Source of the DNA: Streptomyces fulvorobeus
GTDB taxonomy: Bacteria > Actinomycetota > Actinomycetes > Streptomycetales > Streptomycetaceae
Assembly (NCBI RefSeq): GCF_013167895.1
Contig: NZ_BLWC01000001.1
Span: forward strand, 2,232,001-2,296,000
DNA: 64,000 nucleotides
Direction: 5' to 3'
Shown: positions 54,616 through 62,276 of the stretch, one piece after another
Layout of the letters: each line of letters opens with the position of its first letter
How positions within the stretch are numbered: the stretch's first letter is position 1
Made by a program: the position numbers and the translations under genes
The notes under the pieces: generated by a model
What the model was told of the DNA's origin: nothing
The model's input: only the letters and a program-made list of their open reading frames with translations
Database searches by the model: none

Positions 54616-55083
54616 ATGAGCGAGCGACTCCAGCCCGGCGACACCGCCCCGGCCTTCACCCTTCCCGACGCCGACGGCAACGAGATCTCGCTCGCGGACC
54701 ACAAGGGGCGCAAGGTCATCGTCTACTTCTACCCGTCCGCGCTTACCCCCGGCTGCACCAAGCAGGCGTGCGACTTCACCGACAACCTGGACGTCCTGGC
54801 CGGTGCCGGTTACGACGTCATCGGCGTCTCCCCCGACAACCCGGAGAAGCTCGCCAAGTTCCGCGAGAAGGAGAACCTCAAGGTCACCCTGGTCGCCGAC
54901 CCCGCCAAGGAGACCCTGAAGGCGTACGGCGCCTTCGGCGAGAAGAAGCTCTACGGCAAAGTGGTGACGGGCGTCATCCGGTCCACGATCGTGGTCGACG
55001 CGGAAGGCAAGGTGGAGCACGCCTTCTACAACGTCAAGGCGACCGGCCACGTGGCCAAGATCATCAAGGATCTCGGCGTCTGA
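54616..55083 (+). CDS. bcp: Thioredoxin-dependent thiol peroxidase (Bcp/PrxQ)
   Basis: The 155-residue peroxiredoxin has peroxidatic Cys in TPGCTKQACDF; the second Cys five residues on is the resolving one, as in atypical 2-Cys Bcp. Family motifs GDTAPAFTLPDADG and GVSPDNPEKLAKFREKE are clear. It reduces hydrogen peroxide and organic peroxides with electrons from thioredoxin in the cytoplasm. ATG 54616 follows GAGGAG by about six bases. Confidence 0.95.
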   Translation: MSERLQPGDTAPAFTLPDADGNEISLADHKGRKVIVYFYPSALTPGCTKQACDFTDNLDVLAGAGYDVIGVSPDNPEKLAKFREKENLKVTLVADPAKETLKAYGAFGEKKLYGKVVTGVIRSTIVVDAEGKVEHAFYNVKATGHVAKIIKDLGV

Positions 55084-55217
55084 CCCGCCCGTTCCGCCGG
55101 TTCCCGCAGGTCGAAGGCGTGTGACCCACGTCCCAATCGGCCGATGAGTCGGTTTGCGGCTGCCATGGCCGAACAGGAGCTTGCCCTGCAAGCGTCCTCC
55201 CAGGAAAGGAACCGGCC

Positions 55218-56714
55218 ATGGCGGCCTCCGACACCAACAAGGGGGCCGACCCCGAAGCGGTCAAACGCCACCCCACCCTCTTCCGGGCCATCCGCAAGCG
55301 CCAGAACCCCAAGCTGCGCCGGACCGACATCACCGTCACCGACGACAAGGCGGTGAAGAGGGCGGTCAAGGCGGCGTCGCTCGGCAACGCCATGGAGTGG
55401 TTCGATTTCGGCATCTACTCCTACCTGGCCGTCACCCTGGGGCATGTCTTCTTCCCGTCCGGGAACGAGACGACCCAGCTGCTCTCCTCCTTCGCGACGT
55501 TCGCCGTGGCCTTCCTCGTACGGCCGCTCGGCGGAATGTTCTTCGGGCCGATGGGCGACAGGATCGGCCGCAAGAAGGTCCTCGCCCTGACGATGATCCT
55601 GATGGCCATCGGCACCTTCGCCATCGGCCTCATCCCGTCCCACGGCACGATCGGCCTCTGGGCCCCCGCCCTGCTGATCCTCTTCCGGATGCTCCAGGGC
55701 TTCTCCACCGGCGGTGAGTACGGCGGCGCGTCCACGTTCATCGCGGAGTACGCCCCGGACAAGCGCCGCGGCTTCTTCGGCAGCTTCCTCGAATTCGGCA
55801 CACTCGCCGGTTACGTCGGCGCGGCCGGCCTCGTCACCGCGCTGTACGCCCTTCTGGACACCGCGCAGATGGAGTCCTGGGGGTGGCGCGTGCCGTTCCT
55901 CGTCGCGGGCCCCCTCGGCCTGGTCGGCCTCTACCTGCGACTGCGCCTGGACGAGACCCCCGCGTTCCAGAAGCTCGAAGGCGGCACCGCCCACGCACCG
56001 GAGGCCGCGGACGGCGTCGAGACCACGGCCAAGGGCGACCTCGCCAAGATCTTCCGGCAGTACTGGCCGACGCTGATCCTCTGCGTCGCCCTGGTCGGCG
56101 CGTACAACATCACCGACTACATGCTGCTGTCGTACATGCCGACGTACCTCTCGGACGAGCTCGGCTACAGCGAGACCCACGGCCTGCTCATCCTGCTCGC
56201 CGTCATGGTCTTCCTGATGCTGGTCATCAGCCGGTTCGGCGAACTCTCCGACCGCTTCGGCCGCAAGCCGCTGCTGATGGCGGGGATGCTCGGCTTCCTC
56301 TTCCTCTCCCTGCCGTCCTTCCTCCTGATCCGCCAGGGCAGCATCCTCGCGATCACCCTCGGCATGCTGATGCTCGGCCTCTCCCTGGTCTGCATGCTCG
56401 GCACGATGTCCGCGGCGCTCCCGGCCCTGTTCCCCACGAACGTCCGCTACGGCTCCCTTTCGGTCGGCTACAACATCTCCGCGTCGATCTTCGGCGGTAC
56501 GACTCCGCTGGTGATCACGGCCCTGATCAGCTGGAGCGGCTCGAACCTGATGCCGGCGTACTACGCGATGGCGGCGGCCCTGGTCGGCGTGATCGCGGTG
56601 GCCTGCATGAAGGAGACGGCCAACCAGCCGCTGGCGGGCTCCCCGCCGTCGGTGGAGACGGCCGAGGAGGCGGCAGCACTCTGCCACGCCCAGAGCCCGG
56701 GCCCGAAGTTCTGA
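55218..56714 (+). CDS. MFS transporter, metabolite:proton symporter (ProP/ShiA-like)
   Basis: The 498-residue protein has twelve hydrophobic segments and the MHS-family signatures AMEWFDFGIYSYLA in helix 1, GDRIGRKKVL in the first cytoplasmic loop and STGGEYGGASTFIAEYAP. ProP-like members import proline, betaine, ectoine or dicarboxylates with protons. The long basic N-terminus (RAIRKRQNPKLRRTDITVTD) is cytoplasmic. ATG 55218 has AGGAAAGG upstream. Possibly an osmolyte carrier that complements the ehu system, by family resemblance only. Confidence 0.92.
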   Translation: MAASDTNKGADPEAVKRHPTLFRAIRKRQNPKLRRTDITVTDDKAVKRAVKAASLGNAMEWFDFGIYSYLAVTLGHVFFPSGNETTQLLSSFATFAVAFLVRPLGGMFFGPMGDRIGRKKVLALTMILMAIGTFAIGLIPSHGTIGLWAPALLILFRMLQGFSTGGEYGGASTFIAEYAPDKRRGFFGSFLEFGTLAGYVGAAGLVTALYALLDTAQMESWGWRVPFLVAGPLGLVGLYLRLRLDETPAFQKLEGGTAHAPEAADGVETTAKGDLAKIFRQYWPTLILCVALVGAYNITDYMLLSYMPTYLSDELGYSETHGLLILLAVMVFLMLVISRFGELSDRFGRKPLLMAGMLGFLFLSLPSFLLIRQGSILAITLGMLMLGLSLVCMLGTMSAALPALFPTNVRYGSLSVGYNISASIFGGTTPLVITALISWSGSNLMPAYYAMAAALVGVIAVACMKETANQPLAGSPPSVETAEEAAALCHAQSPGPKF

Positions 56715-56734
56715 CCCGAGTCCCCTCCCGGGCC

Positions 56735-56779
56735 AACGGCCCGCACCGCGTCGGTATCCCCGAAGCGGTGCGGGCCGTT
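56735..56779. terminator. Terminator after the MFS gene
   Basis: A perfect 15-bp G/C-rich stem (56735-56749 with 56765-56779), loop of 15 bases, beginning 21 bases after the stop codon. Confidence 0.82.
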
Positions 56780-56830
56780 CCGCATCTTGTCGGATATCGG
56801 ACGTGACGCTCCGATTAACGGGTCGTTACT

Positions 56831-56864
56831 CCGTACGAGGCCATGCACGGGTGGCCTCGTACGG
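56831..56864 (+). promoter_or_regulatory. 13-bp inverted repeat in the HNH leader
   Basis: CCGTACGAGGCCA (56831-56843) and TGGCCTCGTACGG (56852-56864) are perfectly complementary, loop TGCACGGG. The hairpin ends exactly at the GGAGGGGA ribosome site of the HNH gene, so it could act as an operator or partly occlude translation start. Confidence 0.75.
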
Positions 56865-56872
56865 AGGGGAAC

Positions 56873-57502
56873 ATGGCGGCGATCCGGTACACACGCGAGT
56901 TGCTCGAAGAGGCAGCGCGCGAGACGACGAACTTCGACGACGCGGTGCGGTGGTGCGGGGGCGCGGTGACTCCGGGGAGCAGGAGTTATCTGCGCCAGAA
57001 GATGGCGGGGGCGGGGATCGACACCTCCCACTTCACGACACGGCGGACCCGGCACACGGAGGAGACGCTTCGGGAACTGGTCGCGTGTTCCACGAGCGTG
57101 GTCGAGGTCGTACGCCGACTGGGGATCAACCCGGTCGGAGGCAACCACTCCCATATCGGCCGCCGGATAGCCGCACTACGCATCGACACCTCACATTTCG
57201 TTCGTACGCCTCCCCGCCGGCCAAAGGGGGCTCTCGGCAACCGGCTGGTCCTCGGCTCACCGTCGGACGGCAGAGTTCCCGGTGAACGTCTACGCCGCGA
57301 GCTCCTCCGGACCGGGGCGTCGGAGTCGTGCGCCGTGTGCGCCACAGGAACAGAGTGGAACGGCAAGCCACTCCGGCTCGAAGTCGACCACATCAACGGC
57401 GACTGGTGGGACAACCGGCCGGAGAATCTCCGACTGCTCTGCCCCAACTGCCATGCGGTGACGGATACCTATCGTGGACGCAAGCGGCGGGCGACATCAT
57501 GA
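56873..57502 (+). CDS. HNH endonuclease with repeated N-terminal modules (first of tandem pair)
   Basis: A 209-residue nuclease. Two N-terminal modules share the pattern YTRELLEEAA...YLRQKM...GIDTSHF and LRELVACSTSVVEVVRRLG then HIGRRIAALRIDTSHF, probably helical DNA-binding repeats. The C-terminal HNH domain has CAVCATG, LEVDHINGDWWDNRPENL and LCPNCHAVT, with zinc-binding CxxC pairs and catalytic His. ATG 56873 follows GGAGGGGA. Its stop overlaps the start of the second HNH gene (ATGA). Possible roles: mobile or homing-type nuclease, or phage defence; no methyltransferase is nearby. Confidence 0.9.
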   Translation: MAAIRYTRELLEEAARETTNFDDAVRWCGGAVTPGSRSYLRQKMAGAGIDTSHFTTRRTRHTEETLRELVACSTSVVEVVRRLGINPVGGNHSHIGRRIAALRIDTSHFVRTPPRRPKGALGNRLVLGSPSDGRVPGERLRRELLRTGASESCAVCATGTEWNGKPLRLEVDHINGDWWDNRPENLRLLCPNCHAVTDTYRGRKRRATS

Positions 57503-58211
57503 GCAAGCCGCGATACACACGCGAATTGCTCACGCGGACGGCGCCTGCCGCATCAAGTCTTCCCGATCTCATGCGCCTGCTCGGCACACCCCTGGGCAGC
57601 GGAACTCACCGATACCTCCGCATCAGGCTCGCCCACTACGGCATCGACACGTCGCACTTCGTGGACGAGCCGCTGCCACCGCGGGCCGCCCACTCTTATA
57701 CGAGGGAAGCACTGCAGGAGGCAGCAGCCTGCTCGCACAGCATCCGCGAGATGCTCGACTTCATGGGCATCGTCCCGTACGCCAGCGTCTACACCCACAT
57801 CAGCCGAAAACTTGAGACGTTCGGCATCGACATCGGACATTTCACCCTAAGGCGAAACGGAGCATCGCGGCGTACGGACTGTCGACGGACCACTTCGTCG
57901 GGCAGGGCCACAACCCCGGTCGCAACTCCCGCAATCGCCGGACGGCCGAGGCCATCCTCCAACGGCTCCCGACTGGTTCGTCGCGGATCAGGACGGTGCT
58001 GCTGCGGCGAGCACTCGACGAGACCGGGGTGCCTCATGCCTGCGGCGCTTGCGGGTTGGGCGATGTATGGCAGGGCAAGCGCCTCGTCCTGGAGATCGAC
58101 CACATCAACGGTGACCGACTCGACAACCGCCGCGAGAACCTGCGGTACCTGTGCCCCTCCTGCCACAGCCAGACGGAAACCTTCGCCAAGGGGCGAGACC
58201 GCACCCAGTAG
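57499..58211 (+). CDS. HNH endonuclease, second of tandem pair (frameshifted)
   Basis: The paralogue starts at ATG 57499, in the ATGA overlap. It has three N-terminal modules (YTRELLTRTA...YGIDTSHF; YTREALQEAA...FGIDIGHF; then IAAYGLSTDHFVG) and a C-terminal HNH (CGACGLGDVW, LEIDHINGDRLDNRRENL, LCPSCHSQT). The frame breaks at CCC 57845-57847; one added C gives HFTPKAKRSIAAYG and a 237-residue protein. It shares the module and HNH plan with its upstream neighbour, so the pair arose by duplication and divergence. Confidence 0.87.
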
Positions 58212-58223
58212 ACTGTCGCGCGC

Positions 58224-58298
58224 GGGTCCGTACCCCAGCTGGCAAGAGGGCGCCGGTTTAGGTCCGGTGTGTCGTGGGTTCGAGTCCCACCGGGCCCA
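58224..58298 (+). tRNA. Unusual class I tRNA with anticodon TAG (Leu codon CUA)
   Basis: A cloverleaf folds well: acceptor GGGTCCG with CGGGCCC (one G-T wobble), a three-pair D-stem with A14 and G18G19, anticodon stem GCCGG/CCGGT around loop TTTAGGT, a five-base variable loop GTGTC, T-arm GTGGG-TTCGAGT-CCCAC and discriminator A. The anticodon TAG reads CUA, so it would be called tRNA-Leu, yet tRNA-Leu is class II with a long variable arm and this is not. CCA is not encoded. Its amino-acid identity is therefore open. Terminator follows. Confidence 0.8.
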
Positions 58299-58309
58299 CA
58301 GGCAGAATG

Positions 58310-58342
58310 AGGCCGTCGCCTTCGTTTCGAAGGCGACGGCCT
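58310..58342. terminator. Bidirectional terminator between tRNA and rdgB
   Basis: A perfect 15-bp stem (58310-58324 with 58328-58342), loop TTT, followed by CTT. It serves the tRNA and the convergent rdgB transcript. Confidence 0.9.
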
Positions 58343-58350
58343 TCTTGGCG

Positions 58351-58953
58351 TCAGCCCACCAACTCCCGCACCACCGGTACCAGCGCCCGGAACGCCTTGC
58401 CCCGGTGGCTGATCGCGTTCTTCTCCGCCGGGGTCAGTTCCGCGCACGTGCGGGTCTCACCCTCCGGCTGGAGGACCGGGTCGTAGCCGAAGCCGTGCGT
58501 GCCGGACGGGGTGTGGCGCAGGGTGCCCAGGAGGCGGCCCTCGACCACGCGTTCCGTGCCGTCGGGGAGGGCCAGGGCCGCCGCGCAGGCGAAGTGGGCC
58601 GTGCGGTGCGGGCCGGCGATGTCGGCGAGTTGGGCCAGGAGCAGGTCCAGGTTGGCCTTGTCGTCGCCGTGGGTGCCGGCCCAGCGGGCGGAGAAGATGC
58701 CGGGGGCGCCGCCGAGTACGTCGACGCAGAGGCCGGAGTCGTCGGCGACGGCCGGGTGGCCGGTGGCGCGGGCGAGGGCGTGGGCCTTGAGGAGGGCGTT
58801 CTCGGCGAAGGTGACGCCGGTCTCCCTGACGTCGGGGATGTCGGGGTAGGCGTCCGCGCCGACGAGGTCGTGGGTGAGACCTGCGTCGGCGAGGATCGCG
58901 TGGAGTTCGGTGATCTTCCCGGCGTTGCGGGTGGCGAGGATGAGACGCGTCAT
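58351..58953 (-). CDS. rdgB: RdgB/HAM1 XTP/dITP pyrophosphatase
   Basis: The 200-residue enzyme removes non-canonical purine nucleotides (ITP, dITP, XTP) by hydrolysis to the monophosphate plus pyrophosphate, protecting DNA and RNA. Seen features: LILATRNAGKITEL at the start, FAENALLKAHALARATG, VADDSGLCVDVLGGAPGIFSA, HGFGYDP and AEKNAISHRGKAF. ATG 58953 is the natural start because the family begins at MTRLILAT; upstream codons belong to the lipoprotein end. It is downstream of rph in the same direction, a common arrangement in actinobacteria. Confidence 0.96.
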   Translation of the reverse strand: MTRLILATRNAGKITELHAILADAGLTHDLVGADAYPDIPDVRETGVTFAENALLKAHALARATGHPAVADDSGLCVDVLGGAPGIFSARWAGTHGDDKANLDLLLAQLADIAGPHRTAHFACAAALALPDGTERVVEGRLLGTLRHTPSGTHGFGYDPVLQPEGETRTCAELTPAEKNAISHRGKAFRALVPVVRELVG

Positions 58954-58960
58954 GCCCCGA

Positions 58961-59359
58961 TTATCCCGGGGTGCAGACCTTGCCGATCTCGGTGGCCGCG
59001 TTGGTGACCGGGGTGATGTCGGGGGTGGCGTCGCCGGACTCGATGGCGCCGCGGACGTTGGTGACACCGGCCTGGAGGTCGTCGACGGCCGCGCTGAGGT
59101 CGGCGTTGTCGGTCTTGCCGCCGAGGCTCTTCAGCTCCTTGTCGATCTCGTCCAGGGCTTCGGACGCCTGTGTCGGGTCCTCGGAGGCGGTGGAGACGGC
59201 CTGCTGGAGCTTGCTGACGCTGGTGGCGATGGCGTCGGCGGTCTGGACGCAGTCCATCGCCTTGTCGAGGGCGCTGCATCCGACTGCCGTGGTGAGGGTC
59301 AGCAGGCCGGCCGTGACGGCGAGTGCGATGCGTTGGTGACGGTGATGGCGCGTGGCCAT
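58961..59359 (-). CDS. Lipoprotein of unknown function
   Basis: The 132-residue protein has a signal peptide with lipobox TAVGC (Cys near residue 28) and a helical, Ala/Asp/Ser-rich mature part (for example ALDEIDKELKSLGGKTDN) that could form a coiled coil, with two further Cys (DCVQTAD and KVCTPG) that may bond. ATG 59359 has GGAGGG upstream. It lies between rph and rdgB, seven bases before the rdgB start. Confidence 0.85.
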   Translation of the reverse strand: MATRHHRHQRIALAVTAGLLTLTTAVGCSALDKAMDCVQTADAIATSVSKLQQAVSTASEDPTQASEALDEIDKELKSLGGKTDNADLSAAVDDLQAGVTNVRGAIESGDATPDITPVTNAATEIGKVCTPG

Positions 59360-59461
59360 GGTGCGGTCCCTCCCCGGAGGTTGCTACGTGGACGGGCGCA
59401 CAGTTCGACCCGTGCGCCCGTACTCGTAACGACGCTGTGTGGTGTGCTTCTGGTTGCTTCT

Positions 59462-60199
59462 CTACTCGCCGAGGGTGCGGGCGAGCGCTTCGAGCTGGAG
59501 TGCGGTGAGGTTCTCGCAGCCCGCGGTGGCGAGGTCGAGGAGGGCGCCGAGTTCCCTGCGGTCGAAGGGCGCGGCCTCGGCGGTGCCCTGGACCTCGACG
59601 AAGCGGCCGTCGCCGGTGCAGACGACGTTCATGTCGGTGTCCGCGCGGACGTCCTCCTCGTAGCGGAGGTCGAGCAGGGGCACGGAGCCGACGATGCCGA
59701 CGCTGATGGCGCAGACGGTGCCGGTCAGCGGCTTGCGGCCGGGCTTGACGATCTTCTTGGCCTGCGCCCAGGCGATGGCGTCGGCGAGGGCGACGTAGGC
59801 GCCGGTGATGGCGGCCGTGCGGGTGCCGCCGTCCGCCTGGAGGACGTCGCAGTCAAGGACGACGGTGTTCTCGCCGAGTGCCTTGTAGTCGATGACGGCG
59901 CGCAGGGAGCGGCCGATGAGCCGGCTGATCTCGTGGGTGCGGCCACCGATCTTGCCGCGTACGGATTCGCGGTCGCCGCGGGTGTTGGTCGCGCGGGGCA
60001 GCATCGAGTACTCGGCGGTGACCCAGCCTTCGCCGCTGCCCTTGCGCCAGCGCGGGACGCCTTCGGTGACGGTGGCCGTGCAGAGGACCTTAGTGTCGCC
60101 GAAGGAGACGAGTACGGATCCTTCGGCGTGCTTGCTCCATCCGCGTTCGATGGTGACGGGGCGGAGCTGATCGGGGGTGCGGCCGTCGATGCGAGACAT
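59462..60199 (-). CDS. rph: Ribonuclease PH
   Basis: The 245-residue phosphorolytic 3'-5' exoribonuclease trims tRNA 3' ends. Motifs: [15 protein letters not shown] at the start, [37 protein letters not shown] with the RNA- and phosphate-binding arginines, [20 protein letters not shown] and [13 protein letters not shown]. Length is normal. It lies in an rph-lipoprotein-rdgB order and probably shares a transcript with them. Confidence 0.96.
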   Translation of the reverse strand: MSRIDGRTPDQLRPVTIERGWSKHAEGSVLVSFGDTKVLCTATVTEGVPRWRKGSGEGWVTAEYSMLPRATNTRGDRESVRGKIGGRTHEISRLIGRSLRAVIDYKALGENTVVLDCDVLQADGGTRTAAITGAYVALADAIAWAQAKKIVKPGRKPLTGTVCAISVGIVGSVPLLDLRYEEDVRADTDMNVVCTGDGRFVEVQGTAEAAPFDRRELGALLDLATAGCENLTALQLEALARTLGE

Positions 60200-60232
60200 G
60201 GGGCAGCCTAATGGGCGTGCGCGGGGTACGGG

Positions 60233-60269
60233 ACCGGCCGCCGTTCCCTGGGCGGGGACGGCGGCCGGT
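60233..60269. terminator. Terminator after nagF
   Basis: A perfect 12-bp stem (60233-60244 with 60258-60269), loop of 13 bases, about 32 bases after the nagF stop and before rph on the same strand. Confidence 0.75.
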
Positions 60270-60300
60270 GGGGTGAGCCGGTGTCAGTGGGTGACAGGGG

Positions 60301-60534
60301 CTACATCATGTCTTCGATGTCGGCGGCGATGGGGTCGGCGTCGGTGCCGATGACGACCTGGATCGCGGTGCCCATCTTGACGACGCCGTGCGCTCCGGCG
60401 GCCTTGAGGGCGGCTTCGTCGACCTTGCTGGCGTCGTGGACCTCGGTGCGGAGGCGGGTGATGCAGCCTTCGATCTCGTCGATGTTCTCGATACCGCCGA
60501 GCCCGGCGACGATCTTCTCAGCCTTGCTGGCCAT
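60301..60534 (-). CDS. nagF: GlcNAc PTS EIIB component
   Basis: The 77-residue protein is a single EIIB domain of the glucose/GlcNAc PTS family. The phosphorylated Cys is in IEGCITRLRTEV; VVKMGTAIQVVIGTDADPIA is typical. In Streptomyces the EIIB (NagF) is a separate polypeptide that passes phosphate from EIIA(Crr) to sugar carried by the IIC permease NagE2. It is divergent from the first IIC gene, with a dre site between. ATG 60534 follows GGGAG. Confidence 0.93.
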   Translation of the reverse strand: MASKAEKIVAGLGGIENIDEIEGCITRLRTEVHDASKVDEAALKAAGAHGVVKMGTAIQVVIGTDADPIAADIEDMM

Positions 60535-60697
60535 GTCCTACTCCCTGGTCTTTGCGTGCTCTGAGCGGCCCACCATGGGTCCGTTTCGTCACGGTAACGC
60601 ACGGTTGGCCCAACTTCTCAGGCGCGTATCCGGTTGATCACGAAAGATGACGATCACCGGCGCCCTGTCTTCCGAGCGGGCTCCGCACCGTACCGCG

Positions 60698-60713
60698 ACT
60701 GGTCTACACCAGT
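60698..60713. promoter_or_regulatory. DasR-responsive element between nagF and nagE1
   Basis: ACTGGTCTACACCAGT is a strong match to the DasR operator consensus, with perfect ACTGGT/ACCAGT arms. It lies 42 bases before the first IIC gene and 164 bases before nagF, so it can control both. Confidence 0.9.
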
Positions 60714-60755
60714 TTGCGACAACCGCCAAACCAGGCGTGTTCCGGGAGGATGCCG

Positions 60756-62015
60756 ATGAGCTCCAGCAGCGCGACAGTGCCAGCACGGAAGTGGTGGAAC
60801 GGGCCGGTCCAGGGGTTGCAGAAGGTCGGCCGCAGTCTGCAGTTGCCGGTGGCGGTACTGCCTGCGGCGGGGCTCCTCGTCAGCCTGGGCAACCTCTTCG
60901 ACTCCTCGCTGCACGGCGCCTTCTGGGACAAGTTCGCCAAGGTCCTCCTCAACGGCGGTACGGCGATCCTCGACGGCCAGCTGGGCCTGCCGCTGCTCTT
61001 CTGCATCGGGGTCGCCATCGGCTTCGCCAAGAAGGCGGACGGCTCCACGGCGCTCGCGGCGGTGGTCGGCTTCCTCGTCTACCGGGGCGTGCTGGCGGCG
61101 TTCCCGGTGGACGGCTCCGTGACCGAGGCCGTGCCTGACGGGGTGCCGCAGAACCCGGGCGTTCTCGGGGGAATCCTCATCGGGCTGCTGACCGCCGTCG
61201 TCTGGCAGCGCTACCACCGCACCAGGCTGGTCGACTGGCTGGGCTTCTTCAACGGACGCCGGCTCGTCCCGATCCTGATGGCGTTCCTCTGCGTGATCCT
61301 GGGCGTGCTGTTCGGCCTGTTGTGGCAGCCGGTGGGTGATGCGCTGACCTGGTTCGCCAAGCAGCTGATCGATCTGGGTGCGTGGGGTGCGGCGATCTTC
61401 GGTTTCGCCAACCGGCTGCTGATCCCGATCGGCATGCACCAGTTCCTGAACACCTTCTTCTGGTTCCAGGCGGGCGAGTTCACCGGTGGGGACGGCGCCA
61501 CCGTCCAGGGCGACATCTCGCGGTTCTTCGCCGGGGACCCGACAGCGGGCCAGTTCACCTCGGGCTTCTTCCCGATCATGATGTTCGGCCTGCCGGCCGC
61601 CGCGCTGGCCATCGCCCATACCGCGCGGCCGGAGCGGCGCAAGGAGGTGTCCGGGCTGATGCTGTCCGTGGCGCTGACCTCGTTCGTGACGGGTGTGACG
61701 GAGCCGCTGGAGTTCTCGTTCCTCTTCGTCGCTCCGCTGCTGTTCGGCGTGCACGCGATCCTGACCGGTGTCTCGATGGGAGTCACCTGGGCTTTCGGCG
61801 TGCACGCGGGGTTCAGCTTCTCGGCCGGGTTGATCGACTACGTCGTCAACTGGCACCTGGACACGAAACCGTGGCTGATCATCCCGATCGGGCTGTGCTT
61901 CGCCGTCGTCTACTACGTGATCTTCCGGTTCGCCATCACGAAGTTCGATCTCCAGACGCCTGGGCGCGAGCCCGAGGAGGTCGAGGAGGAGATCGAGAAG
62001 GACCTCACGAAGTAG
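60756..62015 (+). CDS. nagE1: GlcNAc-type PTS EIIC permease (NagE1-like)
   Basis: A 419-residue membrane permease of the glucose/GlcNAc PTS family with about ten hydrophobic segments. Family motifs include VLPAAGLLVSLGNLF, FFNGRRLVPIL, IPIGMHQFLNTFFW and TGVTEPLEFSFLFVAPLLF. No IIA or IIB domain is attached. ATG 60756 is chosen over ATG 60750 because GGGAGGA at 60744-60750 is then properly spaced. In S. coelicolor the downstream copy (NagE2) is the active GlcNAc carrier and NagE1 is not essential. Confidence 0.93.
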   Translation: MSSSSATVPARKWWNGPVQGLQKVGRSLQLPVAVLPAAGLLVSLGNLFDSSLHGAFWDKFAKVLLNGGTAILDGQLGLPLLFCIGVAIGFAKKADGSTALAAVVGFLVYRGVLAAFPVDGSVTEAVPDGVPQNPGVLGGILIGLLTAVVWQRYHRTRLVDWLGFFNGRRLVPILMAFLCVILGVLFGLLWQPVGDALTWFAKQLIDLGAWGAAIFGFANRLLIPIGMHQFLNTFFWFQAGEFTGGDGATVQGDISRFFAGDPTAGQFTSGFFPIMMFGLPAAALAIAHTARPERRKEVSGLMLSVALTSFVTGVTEPLEFSFLFVAPLLFGVHAILTGVSMGVTWAFGVHAGFSFSAGLIDYVVNWHLDTKPWLIIPIGLCFAVVYYVIFRFAITKFDLQTPGREPEEVEEEIEKDLTK

Positions 62016-62044
62016 GCCGTTCCCGGCTCCCTTTCCGGCCGCAC

Positions 62045-62078
62045 GGAGGCCCCCGGACCGCATGGTCCGGGGGCCTCC
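62045..62078. terminator. Terminator after the first IIC gene
   Basis: A perfect 15-bp stem (62045-62059 with 62064-62078), loop GCAT, followed by TT. It separates the two IIC genes into different transcripts. Confidence 0.9.
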
Positions 62079-62161
62079 TTCATGTCACCGAGGGTGCCGG
62101 ACGCACTACTGGGAATCAGGGGGAATTCGCAGGTTCCTTATCTAACCTTCACCGTGCTAAA

Positions 62162-62177
62162 ACTGGTCTACACCACT
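62162..62177. promoter_or_regulatory. dre site 1 upstream of the second IIC gene
   Basis: ACTGGTCTACACCACT differs from the nagF/nagE1 dre at one position. It lies 99 bases before the ATG and forms a pair with the next site. Confidence 0.88.
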
Positions 62178-62178
62178 C

Positions 62179-62194
62179 AGTGGTCCAGACCACG
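62179..62194. promoter_or_regulatory. dre site 2 upstream of the second IIC gene
   Basis: AGTGGTCCAGACCACG has a perfect GTGGTC/GACCAC palindrome. It starts one base after dre 1, giving a tandem DasR operator and probably tighter repression of the main carrier. Confidence 0.85.
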
Positions 62195-62276
62195 CGGCAC
62201 CGACCCGCCGCGTTCCTTGAGTCGTCGCCCCCAAGAGTATCTGTCCATGGCGGCGCCTTGCCTATGGAGGAAGTTG

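Noticed and set aside
3525..57847. Programmed frameshifting as the explanation for the split genes
   Set aside because: The genes are functionally unrelated, the sites share only a G/C run, and no common slippery heptamer or downstream stimulatory structure is apparent.
58034..58447. A minus-strand frame with GGTRTHDT, resembling many database proteins
   Set aside because: That peptide is the reverse translation of a tRNA T-arm; the frame covers the tRNA and is spurious.
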